A DNA stretch of 64,000 bases, taken from positions 11,865,925 to 11,929,924 of the forward strand of contig NC_068339.1 of NCBI RefSeq assembly GCF_014633365.1, given 5' to 3'. A program made the position numbers and the translations under genes. The notes under the pieces were generated by a model that ran no database searches, had not been told where the DNA came from, and was given only the letters and a program-made list of their open reading frames with translations. Source of the DNA: Diospyros lotus (taxonomy: Eukaryota > Streptophyta > Magnoliopsida > Ericales > Ebenaceae). Below, piece after piece: positions 45,103-58,062 of the stretch (position 1 is the first letter of the stretch; each line of letters opens with the position of its first letter).

Positions 45103-45480
45103 CCATGGAGAATGTTACTTGCACAATTTTTTAGACAATTGATTTGACAACTCTGCTTCAATTATAATTTTATCCTCTATTTTAATAACAAATCTACCCC
45201 CCATTTGCTACCTACTTCCTCATCCTTCTTCTTCATACTCTCTCTCTCTCTCTTTCCCCCATTTCTTTCTTTTCTGGTTCTCGTTCTCGACGTCATTATA
45301 GTTATCGTCTACGCAATCGCTTCCGCCATCGTTCGCCATCGATGCAACTGCCTCCGTTGCCGTTGAAGTCATTGTTCACCTCCGTTGCCAACGCCCTCAT
45401 CTCCTGCTTCTCTCTCTCTCTTCTCTCTCTCCTTCCTCTTTTCTTTTCTCGTTCCTGGGACGTGCTCACCGTTTCGAGTT
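45103..45480. mobile_element. truncated copy of the 4963 MULE with unfilled insertion site
   Basis: GGAGAATGTTACTTGCAC and the following TTTGACAACTC and CT-rich arm correspond to 4963-6770. The site that received the nested MULE in the left block is uninterrupted here (TTATAATTT, 45162-45170). Truncated at about 45480. Confidence 0.75.
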
Positions 45481-45679
45481 GTCTTTTGAAGTCTAGGTGT
45501 TGCGTTCTAAGCTTCATGGCAGCAAGGAAAAGCTGTGAAAGAGGAAAAAAAAGTATAACTTACCACCAAGCTGTGACGAGCCATGAAGTCTTAGGAAGGG
45601 AGCCCTTTCAGCCCCCCGTTGTCTAGGGGCTTCATATCTTCACCCAAAAGAGTGGGCATGCAGTCCAGGAGAGCACCAG
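45481..45679 (-). mobile_element. fragment of a minus-strand gypsy-type element, left of the Tekay-like insertion
   Basis: Non-repetitive GC-balanced sequence that resumes after 52862, so the LTR element 45680-52862 inserted into it (flanks ACCAG and ACCAA). Confidence 0.45.
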
Positions 45680-48263
45680 TGTAATACCCCATATTGCAAA
45701 GTGTTAAGTAAGTTTAAGAAACTGAAAATCAATTTGAGAATTTTGTTAACTAATTGCCGAATTGACCGGAATGAGTACCCTAGACCCTAGATTTTTAAGG
45801 AAAATAGTTTGGTAATCACGAGTAATACGAGTTATGACTTTAGACAACAAAAGAAGTTAGATCGGGAACAGTTTTTGGTACAGCTATCTATTAGGTTGAG
45901 AAAACCGAATGATCGTAACAGATGTAATACTCGAGATTTTTAGATTCAAATACTTGAGGAAATAGAATGTTTTAAGGGATTGTGGATGTTTAGAGATAAA
46001 AGTTTAATTTTTAAGCCAGGGGTAAAATCGTAATTTTTGAGGTTCGGGTAAAAGTGTAATTTACCTAAAAATTAGGGACATTAGCATAATTAGTCCATTT
46101 TTCAGGGACTAAAATAAAAATAAAAATTAGCCCGAGGACCATGTTGAAAAGGGTCTAAGTGCAATTATCCAAAAGTTCGGGTTAAATTGTAATTCTTGAA
46201 ACCTTTTTACTAGGGGTATTTGGGAGATTCAGGAAAAGCCTCATAATGACTTTAGAGATAAGGATGAAATCTATGATAACATTAGAGATAAGATGAAGAC
46301 TCATGATGACTTTAAGGATAAGATTTGGATAAGATTTAATTAGATAAGATTTTGTTGGATATAATTTGATTCTGATAAAGATTTGATTTGAATAAGATTT
46401 GATTCGGATAACAATTATTATATAAAATCTTAGAAAATTTAGAATGATTGTAGAATATCTTAGAAGATTTGGTAATGATTATATAATATTCTGGAAGATT
46501 TACAATGATTGCAGAAGATCTTAGAAGATTTAGAAATGATTATATAAAATCTTATAAGATTTAGAATGATTGCAGAATATCTTAGAAGATTTGGTAATGA
46601 TTATATAATATCTTGGAAGATTTACAATGATTGCAGAAGATCTTAGAAAATTTGGAATAATTGGAAAAGATTTTGGAAGATTTGAAATGATTGCAGAATA
46701 TGTGTTTCTTGCTGGCTAAGTTTCCAAAACCTATAAATAGGGGTGCATGGACAAAGGTTTCTCATTCGAAATTGTGAAAAGTTCGTGCTAGATAAGAGTG
46801 CTTTGGGTTTAGTGGATAGAGGGCTTTTTAAGCAGACGCGAAGCATCACACGCGCAAAGCACTTGGGTAGCGTGTGAGGGCGTGTAAGAAGGTGGTTTGG
46901 TCAAAATACTTGAAGAGTTGCACAAAAGTCAAGGTTGGGCACAAGATTCAAGGTGTTTTGAGTTTCATTCGAGATGAGTGTTCGCCCCCAAAACTTGATT
47001 TACTGCGGGTGCTTCTACCCTAAAAACTTGGTGTTTGTTCTATCTAAATGTGTTGTGACTTCATGCAAAATGGTTTTGTTACATGTAAACGATAACCGGT
47101 GACGATTGGTTTTGTGAGGGAGGTTTGTCCCTAAATGTTTTGAAATTGGCATTTCATTTTATAAAACTATTGTTTATATGATGCTTTGAATTGTGAAATA
47201 TGGCATTGTCTTGAGTTTTGTGTGTACGTATGGAATGTCAGCCTAAGATGTTGTCTGGATAGTGTAGCCATAATTCTCCAAGGGCGTGACGGAATAATAG
47301 GGGTATCTAATGTTGGTGTGCATGTCAGGATAGTTGCCTTGGTTTTCGTGCCAGACCATTTGGTTAGGGAAGTTGCACTATGACGACTAGGTGGTCCATA
47401 CTGTGTTGTTCATGTGGAATGTCAGTTTAGGATGTTGTTTGGATAGTGTAGCTATAATTCTCCAAGGGTGTGACGGAATAATAGGGGTATCTGATGCTGG
47501 TGTGCATGTTAGGATAGCCGCCTTCATTTCCGTGCCAGGCCGTTTGGCCAGGGAAGTTGTACTAGGATGACTAGGTGGTCCATGTGAAAGTTTGGAGTTG
47601 AGATTGTATGGTGATTCCCAGATGCTTAGAGTGGAAGCGCGATCTGGAAAAATGCGTTGGCTTGTCCTTCTTAAGCTAGAATTGTGTCGTGTCGTTGAGT
47701 TGGTATGGTGGCATAGCTTATAGAAAGATTGCTCTTTCCCGTGGTAGGGTTAAGCGCGTGAGATTCTCTTGGGCTAAGGCTTACTTGGTGTATTGGTTTA
47801 TTTCATGTCTTGCATTCATTTATGAAAAATGTGTTTTGAACTCTCACTTAGATGATTCATCATCTAATTTGGACTATGTCCCTAGAATATTCAAACGTTC
47901 TAGGTAAAGGCAGCGGTGCGAAAGGAAAAGGAATTGCCGAGGAGTGACGGCGATTAGGGGATGTTTTATATTATGTCCTTTTAGTTATGTTGTATATTTT
48001 GAGAACGTCATGTAAACGTTGGTTTAACTCTATATTATGAATAAAGTGGTTTCAGTTATGACCTGTTAAGGTTTCGATCTAGCTTCCGCATTTGAGTTGG
48101 TAAACCTGTCTTAGTTTATTGATGGTTCATAGTTGATATACTAAGAAGGTATAACGGGATCTTCGGGGAATGGTTTATGTTGAGTTTCTATTGTTTTGAT
48201 TGGAAAAAAAAATATCCCCGGAATCTTACATTACGTATCGCCCCAGGAAGGCGGGGTGTTACA
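45680..48263 (+). repeat. 5' LTR of the Tekay-like element
   Basis: Contains a minisatellite of AGATTTAGAATGATTGCAGA-type units (about 46425-46700), a TATA box CTATAAATAG (46731-46740) and a two-copy ~188-base direct repeat (about 47230-47580, each with ATTCTCCAAGGG and GTGACGGAATAATAGGGG). Confidence 0.92.
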
Positions 48264-48265
48264 AT

Positions 48266-48277
48266 TGGTATCAGAGC
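48266..48277 (+). other. primer binding site, initiator tRNA-Met type
   Basis: TGGTATCAGAGC, two bases after the 5' LTR. Confidence 0.88.
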
Positions 48278-48740
48278 GAAGGTTTGAAATTTACGAGACG
48301 CTAATTAGAGTGAAATTTTATTTGGAGACTTAGAAAAAGTCTGACTTGGAGACTAATTGTTATTTCAGTTGAGAATTCATAGAACGAAATCCCTACTTGG
48401 AGATTTGGGGATTGTCGATTGAAGTTTTAGGAATTGTTGATGACATAGAGATTTGTGATTTAAGACAAATCTTGGAAGATGACAAGGATTTGAACTATGA
48501 AAATGAATATGAGATGTTACTAGGAGAAAATTACATGAAGCCTTGGAGACTTAGGAAAAACCCTGATTGGAGACTCAAAGGTACTAGTGGAAATTAAAAA
48601 TGATCGAGTTAGGAATGATTCAGTTTGGATTGAGGATCCTAGGGATATTGAACTTAGGATGATGCGATTAGTGTTTTTGAGAATTGTTGTGCCATAGAAA
48701 TTGGGTGGAAAAAATCGAAATATTATTTTAATTAATTAAC
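48278..48740 (+). other. internal leader of the Tekay-like element
   Basis: Purine-rich, with recurring TTGGAGACT motifs. A 66-codon frame (48397-48597) has no recognisable domain and may be chance. Confidence 0.45.
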
Positions 48741-48756
48741 GACAGTGCGCCGAAAG

Positions 48757-48992
48757 ATCGTGGCACAAAGCCGCGAGCTAGCGGGCAGGCCTTGTCGCAA
48801 GCTCGCGGCAAAGGCATGCTCGCGGCAATGCCGCACATCACGGGCAGGCCTTGCCGCAAGCTTGCGACAAGACCTGTTCCGGGAAGGCCTTGCCGCGAGC
48901 TTGCGGCAATGGCATAGCGCAAGCTCGCGGCAAGGCTATGCCGCGAGCTCGCGACCTGCCACACGCTCACGGCAGTGCTGCAAGTTCGCGGC
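48757..48992. repeat. GC-rich degenerate tandem repeat
   Basis: About ten irregular copies of GCAAGCTCGCGGCAAGGC, many containing the palindrome GCGAGCTCGC or GCAAGCTTGC. In the surrounding AT-rich element it forms a sharp GC island. Frames on both strands (LAASLRQ repeats) are by-products. Confidence 0.75.
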
Positions 48993-50265
48993 CGTTAGTC
49001 ATGCGATGCCTACCGACCTTCTCAGCAGGTGCGACGGTGTACGCCTTTCTGAAAAACCAAGAGCTCCATCCAGGAGAAAACAATAACCGAAGAACTCCCT
49101 CGTGACAGCATCTCTAACGGCAACCTAACTTCACCCGACATCAAGCTCGAGTGGACCCCACACATCACAAATTTTAATTGTTGTATTTTGGCAACAACAA
49201 GAATGGAGTTTAAAGATTCCGAAAATCGATTTCGATGATAGGGATCTCGAGGTAGACATTGTGAGAATCAAGGTAAGATTACCTCGTGGAAACGACTTGT
49301 GGGAACGATTCATGACTATTTGGTTTAGTATTGACTTAGTGGATGAAATGGCCAAGGTGTAGTCTTCAGCCTCGAAAGAGTTTCGAGTTGAAAATTTTAG
49401 TTGTCCTCGATTTGGTACGTGATTTAGTGATTTAATATGTGTAGAGCCATTATGAATTTGGAGGATGGTGATATGAATTTTGTAGATAATAGTATATGCG
49501 TGTAGAGAAGACATGCGATGATCAAAAGTTTGGGTACGATCTTGAGATGCGACGTGTAGACAGGTTACGCCTAAGACAACCGCATAGGACTCAAACCACT
49601 AGCAAGATTAAGATTACGTGGGTAAAAGTGTAGTTAAGCAAGGAACAAGAGAAAATGTTGAGAAGTTGATTGAGGATCAAGCATCGACATACTACCTTGA
49701 GGATTAAGCATGGCTATAGTCAATTAATTTCGAGTGATGTTTTGAAGATTAAAGGATGCGAGGAATAGTTTGATAATGCAGAATATTGAGGATCAAAGGA
49801 TATATGCATTAATTTGATGATAAAGGATATTATTTTGAGGAATCAATACAAAAAATGTCTTAGAGATGAGATCTAAGATCTCTTGATGAAATAGTTACAT
49901 GACATGATTAAAAGATGATTGTGAAAAATTAGCGAAAACTTGAGGTTATATAGGGTGATGAATATCTACAAGAATGAGGAAATAACATATCAGAAGAAAA
50001 TCTTGAATAGATTAGCACAAGTAAAGATCAAGCAATAAGTTTGAGGTGACTTAAGGTGAGGCATAGCTAATTTCGATGACAAAAATAATTTGAGGACTTG
50101 ATATAATGCCTTGAGTACAAGCGATTTTAAGGTAAGTTGAGATTTGTGATGTTCATGTGAAAGCTTTGAGATGGAATTTAAATTTTGGGAAATAAAAAGT
50201 TTGAGTGTCTGATGGAAGACGACTTTATCCCTAGAGATTGCTAATTTCGAGGATGAAATTATTTT
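48993..50265 (+). other. internal region of the Tekay-like element without coding capacity
   Basis: Degenerate sequence rich in stops; the final bases (TTTCGAGGATGAAATTA, 50246-50262) are the remnant of the pol 3' end. Nothing else is supported. Confidence 0.5.
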
Positions 50266-50278
50266 AAGGGGGAGAGAA
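50266..50278 (+). other. polypurine tract
   Basis: AAGGGGGAGAGAA directly before the 3' LTR. Confidence 0.85.
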
Positions 50279-52862
50279 TGTAATACCCCATATTGAAAAG
50301 TGTCAAATAAGTTCAAGAAACTGAAAATCAATTTGAGAATTTAGTTAACTAATTGTCGAATTGACCAAAGGAAGTACCCTAGACCCTAGATTTTTAAGGG
50401 AAATAGTTTGGTAATGACGAGTAATACGAGTTATGATTTTAGGCATCAAAAGAAGTTGGATCGGGAATAGTTTCTGGTACAGCTATCTACCAGGTTGAGA
50501 AAATCGAATGATCGTAAGGCATATAATACTCGAGATTTTTAGATTCAAATACTTGAGGAAATAGAATGTTTTAAGGGATTGTGGATGTTTAGAGATAAAA
50601 GTTTAATTTCTGAGCCAGGGGTAAAATCATAATTTTTTAGGTTTGGGTAAAAGTGTAATTTACCTAAAAATTAAGGGCATTAGCGTAATTAGTCCATTTT
50701 TAGGGACTAAAATGTAAATAAAAATTAGCCCGGGGACAGTGTTGAAAAGGGTCTAAGTGTAATTATCCAAAAGTTTGGGCTAAAGTGTAATTCTTGAAAC
50801 TTTTTTACTAGGGGCATTTGGGAGATTCAGGAAAAGCCTCATAATGACTTTAGAGATAAAGATAAATCTCATGATGACATTAGAGATAAGATGAAGACTC
50901 ATGATGACTTTAAGGATAAGATTTGGATAACATTTGATTGAATAAGATTTTGTTGGATATGATTTGATTTGTATAAAGATTTGATTTGAATAAGATTTGA
51001 TTTGGATAACAATTATTATATAAAATCTTAGAAGATTTAGAATGATTGCAGAATATCTTAGAAGATTTGGTAATGATTATATAATATCCTGAAAGATTTA
51101 CAATGATTACAGAAGATCTTAGAAGATTTAGAAATGATTATATAAAATTTTATAAGATTTAGAATGATTGCAGAATATCTTAAAAGATTTGGTAATGATT
51201 ATATAATATCTTAGAAGATTTATAATGATTGCAGAAGATCTTAGAAGATTTTGGAATAATTGGAAAAGATTTTGGAAGATTTGAAATGATTGCAGAATAT
51301 GTGTTTTTTGCTGGCTAAGTTTCCAAAACCTATAAATAAGGGTTCATGGCCAAAGATTTCTCATTCGAAATTGTAAAAAGTTCGTGCTAGACAAAAGTGC
51401 TTTGGGTTTAGTGGATAGAGGGCTTTTTAAGCATACGCGAAGCATCACACGCACAGAGTACTTGGGTAGCGCGTGAGGGCGTGTAATAAGGTGGTTTGGT
51501 CAAAATACTTGAGGAGTTGCATAAAAGACGAGGTTGGGCACAAGATTCATGGTGTTCTGAATTTCATTCGAGGTGAGTGTTAGCCCCCAAAACTTGATTT
51601 ACTGCGGGTGCTTCTACCCTAAAAACTTAGTGTTTGTTCTATCTAAATGTGTTGTGACTTCATGCAAAATGGTTTTGTTGCATGAAAATGGTAACCGGTG
51701 ACAGTTGGTTTTATGAGGGAGGTTCGTCCCTAAATATTTTGAAATTGACATTGCATTTTGTAAAACTGTCGTTTATATGATGCTTTAAATTGTGAAATGT
51801 GGCATTGTCTTGAGTTTTATGTGTATGTATGGAATGTCAACCTAAGATGTTATTTGGATAGTGTAGCCATAATTCTCCAAAGGCGTGACGAAATAATAAA
51901 GGTATCTAATGTTGGTGTGCATGTCAAGATAGTTGCCTTGGTTTCCGTGCCAGACCGTTTTGTTAGGGAAGTTGCACTAGGACGATTAGGTGGTCCATAC
52001 TATGTTGTTCATGTGGGATATCAGCCTAGGATGTTGTCTGGATTGTGTAGCCGTAATTCTCCAAGGGCGTGATAGAATAATAGGGGTATCTGATGCTGGT
52101 GTGCATGTCAGGATAGCGTCATTTGTTTCCGTGCCAGGCCATTTGGCCAGGAAAGTTGCACTAGGATGATTAGGTGGTCCATGTGAAAGTTTGGAGTTGA
52201 GATTATATGGTGGTTCCCCGATGCTTAGAGTGGAAGCACGATCTGGAGAGATGCGTTGGCTTGCGCTTCTTAAGCTAGAATCGCATCGTGTCGTTGAGTC
52301 AGTATGGTGGCATAGCTTATAGAGAGATTGCTCTTTTCCCGTGGTGGGGTTAAGCGCGTGAGATTCTCTTGAGCTAGGGCTTACTGGGTGTATTGGTTTA
52401 TTTCATGTCTTGCATTCATTCATGAAAAATGTGTTTTGAACTCTCACTTAGATGATTCATCATCTAATTTGGACTATGTCCCTAGGATATTCAAACGTTC
52501 TAGGTAAAGGCAGCGGTGCGAAAGGAAAAGGAATTGTCGAGGAGTGACGACGATTAGGGGATGTTTTATATTATGTCCTTTTAGTTATGTTGTTTATTTT
52601 GAGAACGTCATGTAAACGTTGGTTTAACTTTATATTATGAATAAAGTGGTTTCGGTTATGACCTGTTAAGGTTTCGATCTAGCTTCCGCATTTGAGTTGG
52701 TGAACCTGTCTTTGTTTATTGATGGTTCATAGTTGATATACTAAGAAGGTGTAACGGGATCTTCGGGGAACGGTTTATGTTGATTTTCTATTGTTTTGAT
52801 TGGAAAAAAAATATCCCCGGAATCTTACGTTACATATCGCCCCAGAAAGACGGGGTGTTACA
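50279..52862 (+). repeat. 3' LTR of the Tekay-like element
   Basis: Same length and arrangement as the 5' LTR, with TATAAATAAG at 51331. Ends GTGTTACA. Confidence 0.92.
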
Positions 52863-54860
52863 ACCAACATAGGTGCCTTCCGGCATGGCCTCCAAGGACA
52901 TCTCTTTTTCGGGGACCCTAGCCTTTTTGCTCCTACTATCCCCCTGCTGCTACGGCTGATCGGGCCTTATTTTCGAGCCCGCAACAGGGGCATTCTGAGC
53001 GTCCCTCACGACTTCCTTCCCTCGAGCTCCGCTCGAACCACTATCATGAAAGGCAGAAGCTCATTGCTCTGGTTGCTGTTGAGGACACTATTGTTGTTGC
53101 GTTTATTGAGGTTGGGCTTGTGGTCTTTGTTCTTGCTGTTGTTGGTGAGGTCTTTGCTATTGTTGATGTGAGTGTTACTGTTGAGGATGTGACCGTGGTT
53201 ACGGCTGCTCCGACCTCCTGCCTCGCGGGCTCGAGCTCGGAGTTGCGGACGGAGTGGCACCCGATCTGGCCCCAGATCTCCTCATCTTGACTAGATCGAG
53301 ATCCACCATATCTTTGGTTTGATTCTCTCATCCTTTGTTGCTGTCGGCTTAGGTGATCTCGGCCGAGAGTTGAACAGCCCCTGCCCTACGCCTTGGACCC
53401 TGATAGATCCCTCACTCACGATCTCAACCTGAAGAGAAGGGGAAAGCTGGTAATCCCTGAGCAGTTCATCTGTCAGCTCAAGATCCTCCAAGCCCACTCC
53501 TGCAGCAACAAGTTTTTCGAGGACTTCAATTTCTTCAGCTGACAAAATTGGCTTTCCACTTCTGAAATCTACACGACGAAATGAAGGAATCAGAACACAT
53601 ATGGAAGGACAAAAGGACATGAGCGAAGCTAAAGTTCTTTAGTGGCGAAAGGGAGGGGCAGGAAATAAAGAACCAACTGGACTTGTAATCGCCCACATTG
53701 GACTTTTCCTTTGTCTTACCCTGGGGAAGAATAGCTTTGTATTTAGAAGTATAAGCTGCCAAATAGTATATCCCGTCCTTTGCATTCTTGAAAGAAAAAA
53801 GGAATTTGGTGAGTTTCGGAGATGGGGAGAAAGATTGTTCCTGAGGAATAGGACTACTAAAGAGGTAAGTTGGGTGTACGAGTTTGGAGTTAGCTGGAAA
53901 GGTGCGAGCTTGAGCTCGTTCAGAAGGTTTAGAAGGTAAGGTGTAATTGGAAGCCTAAAAGCAAACTCAAAGTGCTGGGGACTAATGGTTATAAAGCTAG
54001 TTAGGAGATAAGTCGCATGGCAGCTCGAGGATGGGATGTACACTAGGTAACCTTTCGGGAGGCGAGACTCCCGGACGCAGGTCGCCACCTTGTGAAATTT
54101 GGCTTTAGAAGGATATCGCTTAAAGGCCTCACTCCCAAGACTTCCTTCTGCGACCTGATCGCTAATGGCCAGATCGGTTTCGGAAGACGACACATCTACA
54201 GTCTCCCTAACTTGCGAGCTCGTCTCCTCAAGGCTATGCATCTCTATCACGAGGCAGTCTTCTGAGTTTGAGGTATCGTCCTCTCTTATGGTGTGGTTGC
54301 AGCACTTTTAACTTGAGTTCCCTCGATAGAATCGAACATCTATAAAGAAAAGAAAAGATAGTCAGGTCGCAGGTCGCGAACCAGACCCCAAAGAACTGAA
54401 AACACCCTAAAGATGCCCCTTATCTCATAAGCCATGCGCTTTGCAACGGGGTGCTGCCTAAGGTGTAGGGGCTGCGACTACAAGCCCGATATTCTATGGA
54501 AGTCTAATCCTAAAGTCATTGAGCTTGAAAGCTCAATGAATACCCAACCAACCGATTCGAATTGATCCCCTCAGAAGACGGAGGAACCACTGACAGAATC
54601 AGAAAAGGCCGATAAGCCATCGACGGCTAACCGACGACGGACGGCCTTAAAAAAAGGTCATAGCAAACTTACCAATCATTGAGCCTCTTGCCAGTATGAG
54701 AACTTGCAGCAAGGCCCGAGCAGAGACGGTCGGTGCTTGAACAATCGCGGACAGGAGAGCCTGGTAGCAATGGAAGTCTCGAAAGCGGAAGGCAAAAGCA
54801 AGAAAAAATTCAAAGTGATGTGAAAGAGGGAAAAAGGTAATACCCTCCACTATTTATATG
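52863..54860 (-). pseudogene. gypsy-type transposon protein (Transposase_28-like), partial
   Basis: Minus-strand frames 54850-54647, 54250-53639 and 53620-53291 with intervening breaks. The middle one contains GYLVYIPSSSCHATYLL, FAFRLPITPYLLNLLNELKL and APFQLTPNSYTQL, the layout of the putative gypsy-type transposon domain PF04195 (Transposase_28) found in non-autonomous plant gypsy elements. A TATA-like box lies at about 54850-54860 on the minus strand. A region rich in Asn/Thr/Ser codons follows at 53000-53330. The gene is cut at 52863 by the Tekay-like element and resumes left of it. Breaks may be introns in part, but I cannot show it. Confidence 0.55.
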
Positions 54861-55109
54861 CCCAGCTTGAATGAACACAATCGTTCGATCAAAACAGCTT
54901 ATGGTATGCTCCCCATCCGTCGGTCGTACGATAGTGTATAGGTCCCACAGGCATAATCATGCGCAGTCATGGGGGGACGTGCGCATTAAACGCGCCGCAA
55001 ACAAGACGTGATTTGAAGCGATTGGGTAGAAGTCTAAAAGGTGGATTAACAGCTGGAATGGCTGGCATGCATCCACTCCCAGTCCGAAGATCGCACTGCA
55101 AGCTGGGGA

Positions 55110-55802
55110 GGGGGGGCTTGTGTTGTATGTATTTCCCGCACCACTCCTTATGGGCTAGACTCAGTCCAGTGGGTCGGCCCAATCGCCTGGAGCCCAGAAG
55201 GTCCAAGCGATCTCGTCAAAGCAAGCTCATACATCGTTGAAATCCGAGCTCTTATCGCAGAACCAAGCGATCCCCTAGCGAGCTCCTAGTAAAGCTTCTA
55301 GCAAGCTCCCAGTAATCTCTACAACGAGCCTCCAATAAAGCTCCCAGTTCGCTGGCCTAACCGTTCAGCTCGCTGGTCTAAATTCTTTAGCTCGCATAGA
55401 CAACAAAGCTGCTGAACAGCCAGAGGCAGGGACCCACTTACTTTATCTAAGACGAGCCATATCCCTCATAATGAGGATCCCACTACCGGTTTTATGCAAA
55501 TGATAAGGACTGTTTGTCTCCCATTATGTCATCTTTTTATATCTTATGCAAACCGTAAACACCCCTCATTATAAATAGAGGTCAGGAATATCATTAAAGT
55601 AGAGAAAAAAACAAAAAGAATAATCAGATACTGTCACTTTGAAAGAATAATCAGAGTATAGTTGTGGAGTAGGTATCGTTCTGGCCGAATCACATAAAAA
55701 TTCTTTGTGTTATTCCTATTTTTCTCTTCCTCCTTGCATCTTGGATTTACTCATTCACTACGGCCCTAACGAATCATGGTCGACTAAAATTGAACGTCAA
55801 CA
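55110..55802 (+). repeat. LTR-like sequence, plus orientation
   Basis: Shares the ATTTCC...CTTATGGGC stretch with the LTR at 38038-38899, has a degenerate AAGCTCCCAG/GAGCTCC repeat (55255-55400), a TATA box TTATAAATAG (about 55569) and ends GAACGTCAACA near 55802, where hAT sequence begins. Possibly a solo LTR. Confidence 0.5.
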
Positions 55803-57164
55803 CAAATCAAGTAAAAAAGTATACATTCTTGATTCTCCTATAGAAGAAAACAAAACAAAATATGAAACTTATAGCATTGAAAAGATAAAATTCACCAATA
55901 ATGAGCAACTTTTCATTCCACAAACATGTGTTGAACTATATTCAGCTTTATGTAAAATAAATTTTTCTTGCATTTTGAGATGCAAAATTGCTAATTAAAT
56001 CTCCATAATCAAGTTTATCTAATAAATTATGTTCCATAGATAATATATCTAATCCATTCAATCTTTCTTGAGACATAGTTGACCTCAAATATGATTTTAT
56101 TAATTTCAATTTTGAAAAACTTCTATCTATAGAAGCTACTAAAACTAGAATTGTTAACAATATTCTATAAGCAATATATACATTCGGAAAAAAATGACTC
56201 TTTTGATGTATTGAAGAATTTCCATTGGACTAATTTTTTTTCTTGAAAAGTTTCTCTTAACACTCTTAATTCTAAAAATAAATGTAAACCATCTATTTCA
56301 GAAAGTTTATCAAATTTAAGAACGTTTTCAAGATTCAAACAATACTCTTTTAAAATATCTTCATCCATTGATTTTAATTTCTTGAAATTGTATAGAAATC
56401 CAATTTTTTTTTTTCATATATTCCAAATTGCTCAAACCTATTTCTAAGTGAAGAAATGACTTAATCAATCATGTATATAAAATAATCAATTCTAAAGGAT
56501 TCTTTAGCCGATTCTGTTTTATCATCATTGATGTTTTCATCAAATTATTTTTTCTTACAAATCACATGTTTTTCACGAAATATAGGTTTTACTTTCTTTT
56601 CATTTGCAAGTATTTGGCAGAAATCATAGCAAATTCAAATCCATTTTCCCTATAAGTTTCAAAAAAAGAAAGAAGACCTTTTAATTGATCTATAACAACA
56701 TCAATATGCATATCTTCACTTTGAAAAATCTTACTAACTGAATTAACTACATACAAAATATCATACCAAATAGTCATGTCTAACAAAAATTCAAAATTCT
56801 CTAATTTATACATTGCAAGACATCTAGTTTCACTCTTTATTTTGGGATCATCACTATTTTCTAATAATTCAAACAAAGCATCACGTATTTCTGAAGCTTG
56901 AAATCTAATTACCTTGACACTTTCAATACGACTTTCCCACCGAGTTTGTGACAATGATTTGACAGTTAAATTAGATATGTTATTCTTTAATATTTTCCAT
57001 CTCTTAGGTGAAAAAGAGAATAATTAATATATGTATTATAGAATTCTGAAAAATGATACAGCTCTAACACAAAAGGCAGCAACATCAGAAATTACTAAAT
57101 TAAGACTATAACAACCACACGGAATATATAATGCTCTAAAATTTATCTCTAATAGTCTTTCTTG

Positions 57165-58021
57165 TAGAGATGTCAAAAAAGCCGGGCAGCCCAGCCCGGG
57201 ATGGGCCAGGCTATGGCCTGGCCCGTCACTGTTCAAACGGGTCGGGCTAGGCCCAGCCCCCATAGGGGGGTTGGGCCAGGCTAAAGAATTTGGGCCCACA
57301 GCCCAATCCGTCTAAGGCCACAGCCCGACCTGGTTTGTTGGGACCTTATGTTATTCCCAATGTTCCTTGCTCATTTATTTTTTTAACTATGTTATTTTTT
57401 TATTAATTATTGATATTGGATGCTAAAAAATTTACATTTTGCAATATATATAAATAATAACCATCAATATATTTAAAATTTTTAAGCTAATTTTTTTATA
57501 TATTTAAATTATAAATAAACATACTCATTTTTATATGTGCATTATTTTTCATATCAATTCACAAGAAAATTTACAAGGCATATAGAATTTTGAAATATAA
57601 AATAATAAAATAATATTTCAAACTTAAGATAGAAAATTGTTTAAAAAGAAAAAAAAAAGAAAAAAATTGATTTTTATAGATGCATTGTTTTGATATTTAT
57701 ATATGTATTATTTTTTAAAAAAAATATTTAAAAAAGAAAAAAATGGTGGGCTTGATGGGCTCGACTTACCAGGGCCTGTGGGCCAGGCCCACCGAGCCCA
57801 ACCCGCTAGGCCCTGTGGGCTAAGGCCCACAAGCCTGCTAGGCCCACGGGTTGGCCTGGCCCAACCCGACTTGGCCCCCCTACAAGGGGGCCGTGGGCCA
57901 AGTCGGTCCCTACCCACGGCAAAAAGGGTCAGATCGGGTTGGACCCTTTTAGTAAATGGGTCGGTCCAGCCCATTTAAAAAGCCCATGAGCTGACCCGGG
58001 CCAGCCCTTTTAACATCTCTA
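57165..58021. mobile_element. 857-bp hAT MITE inside the hAT gene
   Basis: TIRs TAGAGATGTCAAAA (left) and TTTTAACATCTCTA (right). Subterminal GGGCC/GGCCC-rich repeats (about 57180-57330 and 57750-58015) flank an AT-rich centre. It separates NGSNMKGK from RLLEINF of the host gene. The 8-base flanks (CTTTCTTG and TTTTACAC) do not match well. Confidence 0.75.
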
Positions 58022-58062
58022 TTTTACACCTTGTTACTTTCCCTTCATGTTAGACCCATTAT

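Larger units (their letters stand above)
40741..45480 (+). repeat. segmental duplicate of about 375-6800
   Basis: Promoter, both exons, intron, 3' flank and part of a MULE are shared with the left block. Differences: a P450 relic and a foldback element (43520-44585) here versus direct repeats and a MULE fragment (3456-4500) there; and the nested MULE 5027-6445 is absent here. The copy is cut near 45480 by a minus-strand gypsy element. Confidence 0.8.
45680..52862 (+). mobile_element. non-autonomous Tekay-like LTR retrotransposon
   Basis: Two LTRs of exactly 2584 bases (45680-48263 and 50279-52862), beginning TGTAATACCCC and ending GTGTTACA, flank an internal region of only 2015 bases. The PBS TGGTATCAGAGC (48266-48277) fits initiator tRNA-Met. 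The PPT AAGGGGGAGAGAA (50266-50278), preceded by TTTCGAGGATGAAATT, is the terminal motif of Tekay/Del-type chromoviruses. No gag-pol domain remains, so it depends on a relative. Flanks ACCAG and ACCAA suggest a 5-bp target duplication with one change. LTRs differ by several percent in the parts I compared, so it is older than the Athila copy. Confidence 0.9.

Noticed and set aside
46425..46700. Regularly spaced repeat that could be mistaken for a CRISPR-like array
   Set aside because: Units are degenerate and contiguous, occur identically in both LTRs, and this is a plant genome.
48745..49105. ORFs of 80-113 codons with LAASLRQ repeats
   Set aside because: Generated by the GC-rich tandem repeat; open on both strands, no conserved protein.
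53044..53331. Minus-strand Thr/Ser-rich ORF of 95 codons
   Set aside because: Lies within decayed gypsy-type element and reads a different frame from the recognisable domain; not a separate gene.
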